DNA of 44,118 nt from Chloroflexota bacterium (GCA_016191385.1 JACPOT010000012.1:1-44118); one strand, 5' to 3'. Shown: positions 9,377-18,854, counted from the stretch's first letter. Made by a program: numbers and translations. The notes: generated by a model not told the origin, from the sequence alone.

Positions 9377-10437
9377 AGCGGCACCGCCGCCCGACCCTCC
9401 GGCACCTTCAGCTGACCGCATCCCGCCGCGATGTCCTGGCCTTTGCTGATCCGCACCGTGGCCGCGATGCGGTGGCTCTCGAGCGTCCTGGCGAACAGCT
9501 CCATGGCCTCCGCTGACGGGCGCTCGAACCCGCCGGGTCCCGCGTTCACGGGGATGAGATTCACGTGGTACATGGACGTGCGCCCGCGCGCGGCGATGCG
9601 CCGGCCCAAGCGCTCCGCGTCCGCGACGGAGTCGTTCACGCCCTTGAGAAGGATGTACTCGAAGGTGAGCCGACGCTTCGTCTTCTCGACGTAGCGCGCG
9701 GACGCGTCGAGCACGTCGTCGACGCCCCACTTCCGGTTGACGGGCATGATCATCGCGCGGGTGCGGTCATTCGCGGCGTGCAGCGACACGGCGAGATCGA
9801 TCGGCAGGCCCTCTTCGGCGAGCGCATCGATCTTCGGGACGATCCCGCATGTGCTGATGGTGATGCGGCGCGGGCTGATCCCGAACAGCTCGGGGTCGGT
9901 GAGCGCCCGCACCGAGCCCATCACTGGCCCGTAGTTGTTGAGCGGCTCACCCATCCCCATGTACACCACGTGCGAGACGCGGTCGTCGCGCGAGCGCAGC
10001 TCGCGCTGCCAGTAGCGCACCTGGTCGACGATCTCGCCCCGCGTCAGGTCGCGGATGAGCCCCATCTCCCCCGTGGCGCAGAACGCGCAGGCCATGGGGC
10101 AGCCCGCCTGCGTCGAGATGCACACCGAGTTCCGCTCGCCGTGGTGCGGCATGAGGACGCTCTCGATGTGGTGGCCGTCGTGGAGACGCAGCAGCACCTT
10201 GCGCGTCTCGCCGTCGGCGCTCGCGACCTCCGTCGCGAGTTCGACCGACGACCAGCGGAACGCCTCCGCGAGGGCGCCACGCAGCCCGAGCGGCAGGTCG
10301 GTGAGACCGCCGAAGTCCGCGGCGGTCGAATGCGCGATGGCGCGACGGATCTGCTTGAGGCGGTAGGCCGGCTCGCCGCGTTGCGCGAGCCAGGCAGCGA
10401 GGGTGGCGGCGTCGACATCGGTGATCGAGGGGTTCAT
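9373..10437 (-). CDS. rlmN: 23S rRNA (adenine(2503)-C(2))-methyltransferase RlmN
   Basis: Radical SAM CMACAFCATGEMGLIRDLTRGEIVDQV; MGMGEPLNNY; ATG at 10437. Confidence 0.95.
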   Translation of the reverse strand: MNPSITDVDAATLAAWLAQRGEPAYRLKQIRRAIAHSTAADFGGLTDLPLGLRGALAEAFRWSSVELATEVASADGETRKVLLRLHDGHHIESVLMPHHGERNSVCISTQAGCPMACAFCATGEMGLIRDLTRGEIVDQVRYWQRELRSRDDRVSHVVYMGMGEPLNNYGPVMGSVRALTDPELFGISPRRITISTCGIVPKIDALAEEGLPIDLAVSLHAANDRTRAMIMPVNRKWGVDDVLDASARYVEKTKRRLTFEYILLKGVNDSVADAERLGRRIAARGRTSMYHVNLIPVNAGPGGFERPSAEAMELFARTLESHRIAATVRISKGQDIAAGCGQLKVPEGRAAVPL

Positions 10438-10467
10438 GTGTTCAGTGTGGGGTCGAGCTTTGCGTGC

Positions 10468-10502
10468 GGGCGAGCGGCGGCGGGTGCCGCCGCCGCTCGC
10501 CC
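10468..10502. repeat. Perfect 16-bp inverted repeat between fmt and rlmN
   Basis: GGGCGAGCGGCGGCGG-GTG-CCGCCGCCGCTCGCCC; no T-tract, overlaps the last base of the fmt stop codon. Confidence 0.75.
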
Positions 10503-11419
10503 TAGCTCGGGATCTTTGACCCTTCCAAGTCGCGCACGCCACGGGCCCAATCAGCGCCCGACATCGTGGGCTTGCCGGCAGGTCTCAACTGGTCGAGCCG
10601 AAGCCATCCCGCTCCGACGGCAAGGTGCGGGAGCCCCTCGCGCATGCGCACGGTCCCGTGGTCGGCTGGTGTTCCGCCGGTCACCGAGGCCCTTTCGATG
10701 ATCAGGCGCCTGCCGCGGTGAAACGTGTAGGCAGAAGGCGAGGGCGTGAAGGCGCGAACCACTCGCGCTAGCTCTACAGCGGGTCGCGTCACATCAAGTT
10801 CACCTTGCGCGGGGTCGAGCTTGGGAGCCCACGTGACGTGGGACTCATTTTGCGCGATCCCGTGGATCTCTCCTTTCAAATAGGGCACCAGCGACTCTTC
10901 GAGCATCTTCGCCCCGATCCTGGCGAGTCCCACCTCCAACACGCCGGTGTTCTCGTCGTCGATGGGCACCCGACGTTGGGCGAGGATGGGGCCGGCATCG
11001 AGCGCCGCGGTCCCCTCCATGAGCGTCACGCCCGTCTCGCGGTCGCCGCTGAGGATCGCCCACGCGACAGGCTCGGCGCCACGCCAGCGCGGGAGCAGCG
11101 AGGGGTGGACGTTCACGGCGCGGCCGCGCACGTGGTCGATGAGCGCACGGGGGACGATCCCGCCATACGCGGCCCAGACGAGGGCCTCTGGTCCAAAGGC
11201 CGAGATCACGTCCGCACTCCGGAGCTTCTCGGGCTGCATGACGGGGAGGCCCATCCGCTCCGCCGCGACCTTCACCGGTGGCGGGGTCACCGCGCCGCGA
11301 TGACCCGGGCGGTCCGGACGTGTGACGACGCCGGCGAGATCGATCGCCCCTCGGTCGCGCAGGCGCGCGAGCGCCTCGAGCGACGGCACCGCGAACTCGG
11401 GCGTTCCGAGGAAGATCAC
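10502..11419 (-). CDS. fmt: Methionyl-tRNA formyltransferase
   Basis: MIFLGTPEFAVPSLEAL...NVHPSLLPRWRGAEPVAWAILSGDRETGVTLMEGTAALDAGPIL. Confidence 0.95.
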   Translation of the reverse strand: MIFLGTPEFAVPSLEALARLRDRGAIDLAGVVTRPDRPGHRGAVTPPPVKVAAERMGLPVMQPEKLRSADVISAFGPEALVWAAYGGIVPRALIDHVRGRAVNVHPSLLPRWRGAEPVAWAILSGDRETGVTLMEGTAALDAGPILAQRRVPIDDENTGVLEVGLARIGAKMLEESLVPYLKGEIHGIAQNESHVTWAPKLDPAQGELDVTRPAVELARVVRAFTPSPSAYTFHRGRRLIIERASVTGGTPADHGTVRMREGLPHLAVGAGWLRLDQLRPAGKPTMSGADWARGVRDLEGSKIPS

Positions 11420-12063
11420 TCGGACGCTGAAGCGGTCACCTCCTCCGTCTCGTCCGGCTCGACGACGTGCAGGTCCTCACGCGAGCGCAGGCGATCGATG
11501 TACAGCATGCCGCTCAGGTGGTCCGTCTCATGGAGGAGGCACTGGGCGCCGACGTCGTCCCCTTCGATCACGAACTTCTTCCCGTTGAGGTCCGTCGCCG
11601 AGATGCGCACCCCCAGGGGACGCTCGAGCATCCCGTAGAACCCGCGCACCGAGAGGCAGCCCTCGCTGGTCTCTTCCACCTCCTCCGAGACCTCAGCCAC
11701 CTTCGGGTCGATGCACACGAACCCGGTCTCGTCGACATCCATGATCGCGATCCGCAGAGGCACGCCGATCTGCGGCGCCGCGATCCCGATGCCGCGGGCC
11801 GCGACCATCGACGCGAACATACGCGCGACGAGCTCCTCGAGCTCCTTCTTCGAGAGCGCCGGCTTCTTCGCCGGCGCATGGAGGACCGGGTCACCCACCT
11901 GGCGGATCTCGAGGGCGTGGCGGCGCACGAACTCATCGCTCGACCACTTGGTGCGCCGGGAGGCGTCGATCCTCCAGGGCTTCGCGTTCCTCAGGACCCG
12001 GATCCGCGGCTCCGGTGGTCGCTCGTCCTCGGTCTCGGTCTCGCGCGAGAGGTCCGTCTCCAT
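11416..12063 (-). CDS. def: Peptide deformylase (with N-terminal extension)
   Basis: GIGIAAPQIGVPLRI, EGCLSVRGFYG, HETDHLSGMLYIDR. Confidence 0.94.
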   Translation of the reverse strand: METDLSRETETEDERPPEPRIRVLRNAKPWRIDASRRTKWSSDEFVRRHALEIRQVGDPVLHAPAKKPALSKKELEELVARMFASMVAARGIGIAAPQIGVPLRIAIMDVDETGFVCIDPKVAEVSEEVEETSEGCLSVRGFYGMLERPLGVRISATDLNGKKFVIEGDDVGAQCLLHETDHLSGMLYIDRLRSREDLHVVEPDETEEVTASASE

Positions 12064-12073
12064 CGGGGAGAGG

Positions 12074-13051
12074 TTAGCGGGGGCGCACCTCCGACCCTCG
12101 CGGCCACGCGAGGTAGTCGTCCTCGCCGAAGCCCTCGAGGACGCGATGCAGCATCACGGCGGCGTCGATCGCGGAGCGCGGGCGGCGGCTTGGATCGGGT
12201 TCGAGGCAGGACATGACGAACTGGTGGAGCAGCGCGGGCACTTCCGGCATCACCTCGCGGAGCGGGACGGGACGCTCGACGAGCTGCGGGTAGCGCTCTT
12301 CACGCGCCTGCGCTTTCTGATCCCCGTCGCGGAACGGCGCGACCCCGGTCAGCGCCTCGTAGAGGGTCGCACCGAGTCCGAAGATGTCGGTCGCGGGCAT
12401 GACGTGTTCGTGACGACATTGCTCCGGCGCCATATAGATAGGTGTGCCGATGGCGTGACGAAGAGCGAGCGGGCCGGGCGCAAAGCGCGCGATGCTGAGG
12501 TCCAGGAGCCGCGGTGGGTCGCCGGTCGTGACGTTCGACGGCTTGACGTCGAGGTGCAGCAGCGAGCGCTCGTGCAGGTAGTGGAGCGCCGAGAGCATGC
12601 GGATCGCGAGCAGGAGGATGTCGGGCACGCTGAGGTTGACCTCTTGGTCGAGAAGGTCGTCCAGCGACGGCGCGGAGATGTGCTCGAGGACGATGTACGG
12701 GCGCGGCAGCCGGCCGTTCCATCGCAGCAGTCGCACGAGGTTGGGATGGCGTAGGCCTTCGGCCATCATGGCCTCGCGCTCGAAGCTCGCGAGGGAACGC
12801 TCGCTGTCGAGCCGATCCGGTCGCAGCACCTTGACGGCCACCTTGCAGAAGAGGTCGCGGTCCCAGGCGGCGAAGACCTCGTAGCGCGAGCCGCCACCGA
12901 GATCGCTCATCACGACGAGCGAGGGGTCGATCTCCTGACCGACGTCGAGGCCCCACGAGGACTCCGCTTCCGGCGCGACGGGAGGCGCGTTCTCCTCGGC
13001 CTGGTCCTCTTCCTGAGCGTGCGCGCGCACGCTCGCTCGTACTGCAATCAC
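12074..13051 (-). CDS. Serine/threonine protein kinase-like protein
   Basis: Kinase fold: VAVKVLRPD, LLHLDVKPSNV, LLDLSIAR, GTPIYMAPEQC; HLD and DLS replace HRD and DFG. Start uncertain. Confidence 0.85.
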   Translation of the reverse strand: MIAVRASVRAHAQEEDQAEENAPPVAPEAESSWGLDVGQEIDPSLVVMSDLGGGSRYEVFAAWDRDLFCKVAVKVLRPDRLDSERSLASFEREAMMAEGLRHPNLVRLLRWNGRLPRPYIVLEHISAPSLDDLLDQEVNLSVPDILLLAIRMLSALHYLHERSLLHLDVKPSNVTTGDPPRLLDLSIARFAPGPLALRHAIGTPIYMAPEQCRHEHVMPATDIFGLGATLYEALTGVAPFRDGDQKAQAREERYPQLVERPVPLREVMPEVPALLHQFVMSCLEPDPSRRPRSAIDAAVMLHRVLEGFGEDDYLAWPRGSEVRPR

Positions 13052-13214
13052 GGCGCCACGCCGCCATAGGCGGGGGCTCGCTCGCTGTCACGCGACCGTG
13101 CGCCCAGCGACCCCATATCTCGGGGAGTTCGCGGCGGTTCCGTCGCCTGGCGCGAACGCTTGTGCACCGCTCGTGCAGGTCCCTCTGACCAGTACGACCA
13201 CAAAGGAGGACCAC

Positions 13215-14030
13215 ATGCAGAGCATCAGTGGAGCGACCACGATGAGACTGGCGCTGCGCTTCGTCGTGACGAGCGCGGCGGCGGTCGTCCTGCTTGCCGG
13301 CTCGGCGCAGGGCGTGGCCGCTAAGACGATCGCGCCGGCCGACGACGGCCGCTCGGCAGCCCTCGTCGGGACGGGGCCCGTCAGCCCAACAACGCCGGCG
13401 CGGCCCAACGGCGGGCCGCAGAAGCCCGACATGGCATCGGGCGGCGGGACCAAGGGCGGAACGAAGAACGGTTCCAAGTCGGGGACCGGCAGCAAGTCGA
13501 AGGGCAAGTCCGCCTCAGGGACCGGCAGTGTCTCGAAGGCGAAGACCGTCAAGCCGGCGACCGTGAAGCCCGCCTCGAAGAGCGGAACGGGCAGCAAGGC
13601 CCCCTCTGCGTCGAACACGGGAACGAATAGCGCGTCGAAGGCCACGACGGCCGGCACGAACCACCAGACCGGCACCATCACCGGCGACACGGGCGAGCAG
13701 CCGACAACCGCGGCACCGACAACGGCGGCACCCACCGGCGGCAACAATGAGACGCCCGGCACGACCGGGACGACTCCGACGACCGTCCTCGGTGTCGAGC
13801 AGGCGCCGCAGGGTCCGTTCTCGGACCGCTTCGGCAACCCCACCACGTTCGAGGCGATCATGAGCGGCCAGACCGTCGCGGGTTCGCAGCAGAGCCCGCA
13901 GGCCACTCTCGGCCTCGCAGGCCTTCCGTCGACGAGCTCGATCCCACCGACCCTTCCGGCCGGCACGATCGCGCTCCTCTCGATGGGTGGCGCCCTCTAC
14001 GCGATCCATCGCAAGCGACCGCGCCGCTAG
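13215..14030 (+). CDS. Secreted low-complexity (K/S/T/G-rich) surface protein with C-terminal TM anchor
   Basis: AAAGGAGG upstream of ATG; signal peptide LRFVVTSAAAVVLLAGSAQGVAA; repeated SGTGS/SKSK/VKPA units; C-terminal LPAGTIALLSMGGALYAIHRKRPRR. Confidence 0.7.
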   Translation: MQSISGATTMRLALRFVVTSAAAVVLLAGSAQGVAAKTIAPADDGRSAALVGTGPVSPTTPARPNGGPQKPDMASGGGTKGGTKNGSKSGTGSKSKGKSASGTGSVSKAKTVKPATVKPASKSGTGSKAPSASNTGTNSASKATTAGTNHQTGTITGDTGEQPTTAAPTTAAPTGGNNETPGTTGTTPTTVLGVEQAPQGPFSDRFGNPTTFEAIMSGQTVAGSQQSPQATLGLAGLPSTSSIPPTLPAGTIALLSMGGALYAIHRKRPRR

Positions 14031-14047
14031 ACCCTTTCCCTCCACGC

Positions 14048-14077
14048 GAAAGAGCGGGGCTTCGGCCCCGCTCTTTC
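14048..14077. terminator. Bidirectional stem-loop terminator between convergent genes
   Basis: GAAAGAGCGGGGC-TTCG-GCCCCGCTCTTTC, perfect 13-bp stem with UUCG loop. Confidence 0.9.
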
Positions 14078-14080
14078 ATT

Positions 14081-16084
14081 TCATCCGAGCAGCGTCACTG
14101 GATCCACATCGATGCTCCACTGCGGGCCGACGGGAACACGGTCCAACAACGCGGCGGGACGCGGGCCGCGGAGGACGGTCTGAGCGCGATGGCTCCCGGC
14201 CTTCTTCGCGGCGAAAGCGGGTGCGGGTCCCAGCACGTCCGCGTCCTGGCCAGCCGCCGCGCGCAGCGCGCGCGACAGCTCCGCGGCGCGCCGCTCGACC
14301 GTCGACTCCTGTTTCGCCGACGTTTGCAGGAGGACGAGCTTCCCGAACGGAGGGAGACCGAACTGCCTGCGCGTCGCGAGCTCCGCCTCCGCGAACGCCG
14401 CATAGTCATGCGCGGCCGCGGCACGGATGGCGTAGTGCTCGGGCAGGTACGTCTGCAGGATCCCGCGGCCGCCACCCGCACCCCGTCCGGATCGCCCGAG
14501 CACCTGAGTGAGCAGCTCGAAGGTGCGCTCCGCGGCCGTGTGGTCGGGCAGGTTGAGGACCGTGTCGGCATTGATGACGCCGACGAGCGTCACTCCGGGG
14601 AGATCGAAGCCCTTCGCGACCATCTGTGTGCCGACGATCACCTGCGCGCGCCCGGAGCGCATGAGCTCGAACGCGGCCGCGTGCGCGCCCTTCTTCCGCA
14701 CCGCGTCGCGGTCGAGCCGCAGCACCCGCGCCTTCGGGACCGCGCTCCGCACGTCATCCTCGACGCGCTGCGTCCCGACGCCGAGCTGCCGGATGCGGAC
14801 GCTGCCGCACTTCGGGCAGTGATCCGCGACGCGCGCCTCGGAGCGCCCGCAGCGATGGCAGACCAGACGGCCGTCGGCGTGGAAGGCGTAGGGGATCTCG
14901 CACGCCGGGCACGGCAGCACGTGCCCGCAGTCGCGGCACAACACGACCGTCGCGTAGCCGCGGCGGTTGAGATAGAGGATGGCCTGCTCCCCCTTCTCGA
15001 TGGTCCGCTCGAGCGCGACGCGCAGGGCCCGCGAGAGCGTCGTGCGGTTACCGGCCTTCAGCTCGAGACGCAGGTCGACGATCGTCGTGGGCGGCAGCGG
15101 GAGGTCGCCGGGCCGCTCGGGGAGGTCCAGAAGACGGATCGCTCCCTCACGCGCCGCGTGATAGGTCGTGACTCGCGGCGTCGCGCTGCCGAGGACGACG
15201 GTCGCGCCGGTGATGCGGCCGAGCTCGATGGCCGCGTCGACGGCGTGATAACGCGGGTCGCTCTCCTGCTTGTACGCCGGCTCCTGCTCCTCGTCGACCA
15301 CGATCAGTCCCGGCCTCGCGAGCGGAGCGAAGAGCGCGGAGCGGGACCCGACGACGACGTCCGCCGTCCCCGCGAGCACGCGCCGCCACTCGTCGGCGCG
15401 CTCCCCCTCCGAGAGCGCGCTGTGGAGAAGCGCGACGCGCTCCCCGAAACGCGCGACGAACCGCGCGACGACCTGGGGGGTGAGGCCGATCTCGGGCACG
15501 AGGACGATGGCGCCGCGGCCGCGCTCGAGGGAAAGCGCGACCGCGCGCATGTAGACCTCGGTCTTGCCGCTACCCGTGATGCCGTGGAGAAGGAAGACGG
15601 ATCCGACCCCCGCGAGCGACGCGCCGATGGCCGCGAGCGCCTCGCCCTGGCCCGCGGTGGCGTCCAGGTCGCGGACCGGGTCGTCGTCGACGACCGTGAG
15701 CTCGCCGGGGATCCGCCGCGCGACGAGCCGGGCCTTCGATCCCGTCCGCGTCCGGCGAGCCAGCCCGGGCGGCACCATCGCGCGCACGGCGTCGGCGAGG
15801 GCGCAGCGGTAGTGGCCCGCGATCCAGCGGGCCAGCTCGATCTGGTACGGGCGCAGGACCGGATCGGCCTCGCCCACGGCGGCGACGTTGCGCAGCTGGC
15901 CGGCCGGCTCTTCGACATCGAGCGCGATGGCCACACCGGCAACGGTCCGCGCCGCGAGCGGAATGCGTACCAGCTGTCCGACCGCCACGTCCATGCCGTC
16001 CGGGATCCCGTAGGTGAACGTGCGCGCGGGACCGCCCGCGCCGCTGAAGACCGCGACCTCCGCCGTTCGCAGGGTCACAGCCAA
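14081..16084 (-). CDS. priA: Primosomal protein N' (replication restart helicase PriA)
   Basis: FLLHGITGSGKTEVYMRAV, VVDEEQEPAYKQE, zinc-binding CRDCGHVLPCPACEI...CHRCGRSEARVADHCPKCGS. Confidence 0.95.
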   Translation of the reverse strand: MAVTLRTAEVAVFSGAGGPARTFTYGIPDGMDVAVGQLVRIPLAARTVAGVAIALDVEEPAGQLRNVAAVGEADPVLRPYQIELARWIAGHYRCALADAVRAMVPPGLARRTRTGSKARLVARRIPGELTVVDDDPVRDLDATAGQGEALAAIGASLAGVGSVFLLHGITGSGKTEVYMRAVALSLERGRGAIVLVPEIGLTPQVVARFVARFGERVALLHSALSEGERADEWRRVLAGTADVVVGSRSALFAPLARPGLIVVDEEQEPAYKQESDPRYHAVDAAIELGRITGATVVLGSATPRVTTYHAAREGAIRLLDLPERPGDLPLPPTTIVDLRLELKAGNRTTLSRALRVALERTIEKGEQAILYLNRRGYATVVLCRDCGHVLPCPACEIPYAFHADGRLVCHRCGRSEARVADHCPKCGSVRIRQLGVGTQRVEDDVRSAVPKARVLRLDRDAVRKKGAHAAAFELMRSGRAQVIVGTQMVAKGFDLPGVTLVGVINADTVLNLPDHTAAERTFELLTQVLGRSGRGAGGGRGILQTYLPEHYAIRAAAAHDYAAFAEAELATRRQFGLPPFGKLVLLQTSAKQESTVERRAAELSRALRAAAGQDADVLGPAPAFAAKKAGSHRAQTVLRGPRPAALLDRVPVGPQWSIDVDPVTLLG

Positions 16085-16710
16085 TAGGTTCGGGGGCGCT
16101 CGGCCTCCTTGGTGATGATCGCGGCGATCTCGCGGGCGGTGTCGTCGAGCTTGCCGTCCCGGTTGATCACGACATGGTCGTACTCAGGCACGGCGGCCAT
16201 CTCGATCTCGGCGTTGCGGAGGCGCAGCTCCAGTGACTCGGCCGACTCCGTCCCGCGCGAGGTGAGCCAGCGGCGAAGGAGCCCCAGCGACTCGGGCTGG
16301 ATGAACACGGTGACCGCCTCGGGAAGCACGGCCTTGAGCTTGCGCATCCCCTGCGGATCCGGCTTCACGATGACGATGCGGTGCTGGCGCAGCGTGTCCG
16401 CCAGAGCGTCGCGGCGGACGCCCTTGAACTCATCGTGCACCACCGACCACTCGAGGAAGTTGCCGGCCTCGATCTCGTCGCGGAACTTCTGCGGCTCGTA
16501 GAAGAAGTAATGCTCGCCGTGGACCTCGCCCTTGCGCGGCGGCCGGCTGGTCGCGGTCACGTAGACCACGGCGTCGTCGAGGCTGCGGACGAGACGCTCG
16601 ATGACGCTGTCCTTACCACCTCCTGACGGCGCGGAGACGATCACGAGGAGGCCGCGGACCGTCTCGCGGTCGCGGGGCGGGTCGTCCCTCTTCGTGACGT
16701 CGGCGGTCAC
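16075..16710 (-). CDS. gmk: Guanylate kinase
   Basis: LLVIVSAPSGGGKDSVIERL, TATSRPPRKGEVHGEHYFF; GTG start overlapping the preceding gene's stop. Confidence 0.92.
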   Translation of the reverse strand: MTADVTKRDDPPRDRETVRGLLVIVSAPSGGGKDSVIERLVRSLDDAVVYVTATSRPPRKGEVHGEHYFFYEPQKFRDEIEAGNFLEWSVVHDEFKGVRRDALADTLRQHRIVIVKPDPQGMRKLKAVLPEAVTVFIQPESLGLLRRWLTSRGTESAESLELRLRNAEIEMAAVPEYDHVVINRDGKLDDTAREIAAIITKEAERPRTYWL

Positions 16711-17657
16711 GACACCTCCGCGAAGGGCTTGGCCGTCGCGACCGGCGCGCCGAGGGACGAGAGGTACGAGCGCAGGTCGTCGGCCAGCGGCGCGGTGAAG
16801 GTGCGCTCCCCGGCGTGCGGCAGCTTCGCCGTGATGCGCCACGCGTGAAGGAACTGCCTGCCGAGACCGCTGTTGTCGCCGCGACGGCCGTACACGGGGT
16901 CGCCCACGATAGGCGTTCGCGCGAACGCGAGATGCGCGCGGATCTGATGCGTGCGACCTGTGAGCGGCGTGACGTGCAGCAGTGACTGCCGATCCGGCGA
17001 GCCCGCGAAGACAGCGATGCGCGTGAACCGCGTCGTCGAGTCGCGCCCGCTCGCGCGGACCGCCATCCGCCGCCGGTCCCGCGGGTCGCGCACGATCGGC
17101 GCCTCGATCACCACCGGTCCCTCACCGGGGTCGCCCCAGACCAGGGCCAGGTACTCCTTGCGCACGGTGCGCCCCTGCAGCTGTCGCGCGAGCGCCAGGT
17201 GCGCCAGGTCGTTCTTGGCGATGATCATCACGCCGCTGGTGTCCTTGTCGAGGCGGTGCACGATGCCGGGACGACCGGCTGCGCGCCCCTGGCTCGCGCC
17301 GATGCGCGCGACGAGAGCGTTCACCAAGGTACCCGTGAAGTGCCCGTGGGCCGGATGGACGACGAGATCGGCGGGCTTGTTCACGACGATGACGTCGCGA
17401 TCCTCGTAGAGCGTCTCGATCGGGATGTCCTCGGCGCCGAGCGCGACCGGGCCGGCGTCCTCGGGTACGGTGACGACGATCTCGTCGCCTTTCTTCACTC
17501 GGTGCGCGGCCTCGACCGCGCTGCCGCCGACGGTCACGCGACCGTCGCGGGCCAGGCGCGTGATGGCGCTGCGCGAGAGCTGGCTGTGCTCCGCGACGTA
17601 GCGGTCGATGCGGATGCCCGCGGCGGCGACGTGCAGGACGAGGCGCAGCGTGCTCAC
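16707..17657 (-). CDS. RluA/RluD-family pseudouridine synthase
   Basis: S4-like N-terminus; VVNKPADLVVHPAHGHFTGTLVNAL, GRPGIVHRLDKDTSGVMIIAKND, GRTHQIRAHLA; GTG start overlapping the lspA stop. Confidence 0.92.
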   Translation of the reverse strand: MSTLRLVLHVAAAGIRIDRYVAEHSQLSRSAITRLARDGRVTVGGSAVEAAHRVKKGDEIVVTVPEDAGPVALGAEDIPIETLYEDRDVIVVNKPADLVVHPAHGHFTGTLVNALVARIGASQGRAAGRPGIVHRLDKDTSGVMIIAKNDLAHLALARQLQGRTVRKEYLALVWGDPGEGPVVIEAPIVRDPRDRRRMAVRASGRDSTTRFTRIAVFAGSPDRQSLLHVTPLTGRTHQIRAHLAFARTPIVGDPVYGRRGDNSGLGRQFLHAWRITAKLPHAGERTFTAPLADDLRSYLSSLGAPVATAKPFAEVS

Positions 17658-18148
17658 CGGGCGCTTGCGCGTGGTGGCCGTCTCTCCTCGAGCCACAGTA
17701 GGAACGTGACGAGGAAGATGGCGACGACGATCGACGAGTCCGCGACGTTGAAGGCCCAGAAGCGCCAGCCGTCGGGGAACCCGACGTCGACGAAGTCCAC
17801 GACGTAGCCCTGTCCGATCCGGTCGACCAGGTTCCCCGTCGCGCCGCCGAGCTGCATCCCGAGCGTGGCCGCGATGGGAGCCGAGCGCGCGGCGATGTCG
17901 CGGTAGTAGTACAGGATCAGCAGCACGGCCACGATCGAGAGGATCGAGAGGATCGAGGTGCGCTCCGGCAGCAGGCCGAACGCGGCGCCCGTGTTGCGCA
18001 CGTGCGCGATGCGGATCCAGCCGTCGACGACGTCACGCGCTTCGTTGAGGGGAACGTTCGCGACGACCCACGATTTGGTGAGCCGGTCGAGCGCGTACAC
18101 AGCGACTGCGACGGCGCCGATGAGGATCACGCGCGACAGCGGGAGCAC
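17654..18148 (-). CDS. lspA: Lipoprotein signal peptidase (signal peptidase II)
   Basis: DRLTKSWVVANVPLNE, VRNTGAAFGLL, GGATGNLVDRIGQGYVVDFVDV, FNVADSSI. Confidence 0.93.
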   Translation of the reverse strand: MLPLSRVILIGAVAVAVYALDRLTKSWVVANVPLNEARDVVDGWIRIAHVRNTGAAFGLLPERTSILSILSIVAVLLILYYYRDIAARSAPIAATLGMQLGGATGNLVDRIGQGYVVDFVDVGFPDGWRFWAFNVADSSIVVAIFLVTFLLWLEERRPPRASAR

Positions 18149-18167
18149 CGAGGGTAGTCTCGCATCC

Positions 18168-18854
18168 GTGCCGGCCCCGCCCGCGCGGATCCTCGTCATC
18201 GACGACGATCCCATCCTCCGCCGTTCGCTCGAGCGCGTGCTGCGCCTGGGGAGCTACGACGTGGACCTTGCGGAGAACGGTCAGGTCGCCCTCTCCCTCC
18301 TCGACCGTCAGCGCTACGCGGCGATCGTCCTCGACGTCGGCATGCCCGGTCCCAGTGGTCTCGAGGTCGCGCGCAGGATCCGCGAGGGCCGGGATCGCAC
18401 GCCGGTGATCATCCTCACGGCGCGCGACGCGGTCGCTGACCGCGTCGATGGCCTCGAGGCTGGCGCCGACGACTACCTGACGAAGCCGTTCGCGATCGAG
18501 GAGCTGCTGGCGCGGATCCGCGCCCTTCTTCGCCGCAGCGGCGGCGCCGCCCGGCGGCCGCTCACGTTCGGGGATCTATCCCTCGACCCGGCGACGCGAG
18601 AAGTACGCCGAGGCGAACGGCAGATCGACCTGCGACCCACCGAATTCGCGCTGCTGGAGGCGCTGCTGTCCGACCCCGGACGGGTCATGACCCGCCGCAA
18701 CCTCTATGAGACCGTCTGGGGGTACGACTTCGGCCGCGACTCCAAGACCCTCGACGTGTACATCGGCTACCTGCGCCGGAAGCTCGAGGTCGACGGCGCA
18801 GCGCGTCTCATTCACACGGTGCGGGACGTCGGCTACGTGCTGCGCGCCACATGA
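18168..18854 (+). CDS. OmpR/PhoB-family response regulator
   Basis: Receiver ILVIDDDPILRRSL...VLDVGMPGPSGLE...TKPFAIEELLARIRALLRR and winged-helix Trans_reg_C. Confidence 0.93.
   Translation: MPAPPARILVIDDDPILRRSLERVLRLGSYDVDLAENGQVALSLLDRQRYAAIVLDVGMPGPSGLEVARRIREGRDRTPVIILTARDAVADRVDGLEAGADDYLTKPFAIEELLARIRALLRRSGGAARRPLTFGDLSLDPATREVRRGERQIDLRPTEFALLEALLSDPGRVMTRRNLYETVWGYDFGRDSKTLDVYIGYLRRKLEVDGAARLIHTVRDVGYVLRAT

Noticed and set aside
13440-13760. Possible tandem DNA repeat or CRISPR-like array
   Set aside because: Degenerate codon-level repetition from a low-complexity protein, not regular repeat-spacer structure
14189-16087. 632-aa plus-strand ORF opposite priA
   Set aside because: Antisense shadow of a clear priA; Arg/Asp/Ala-rich translation typical of high-GC opposite-strand ORFs
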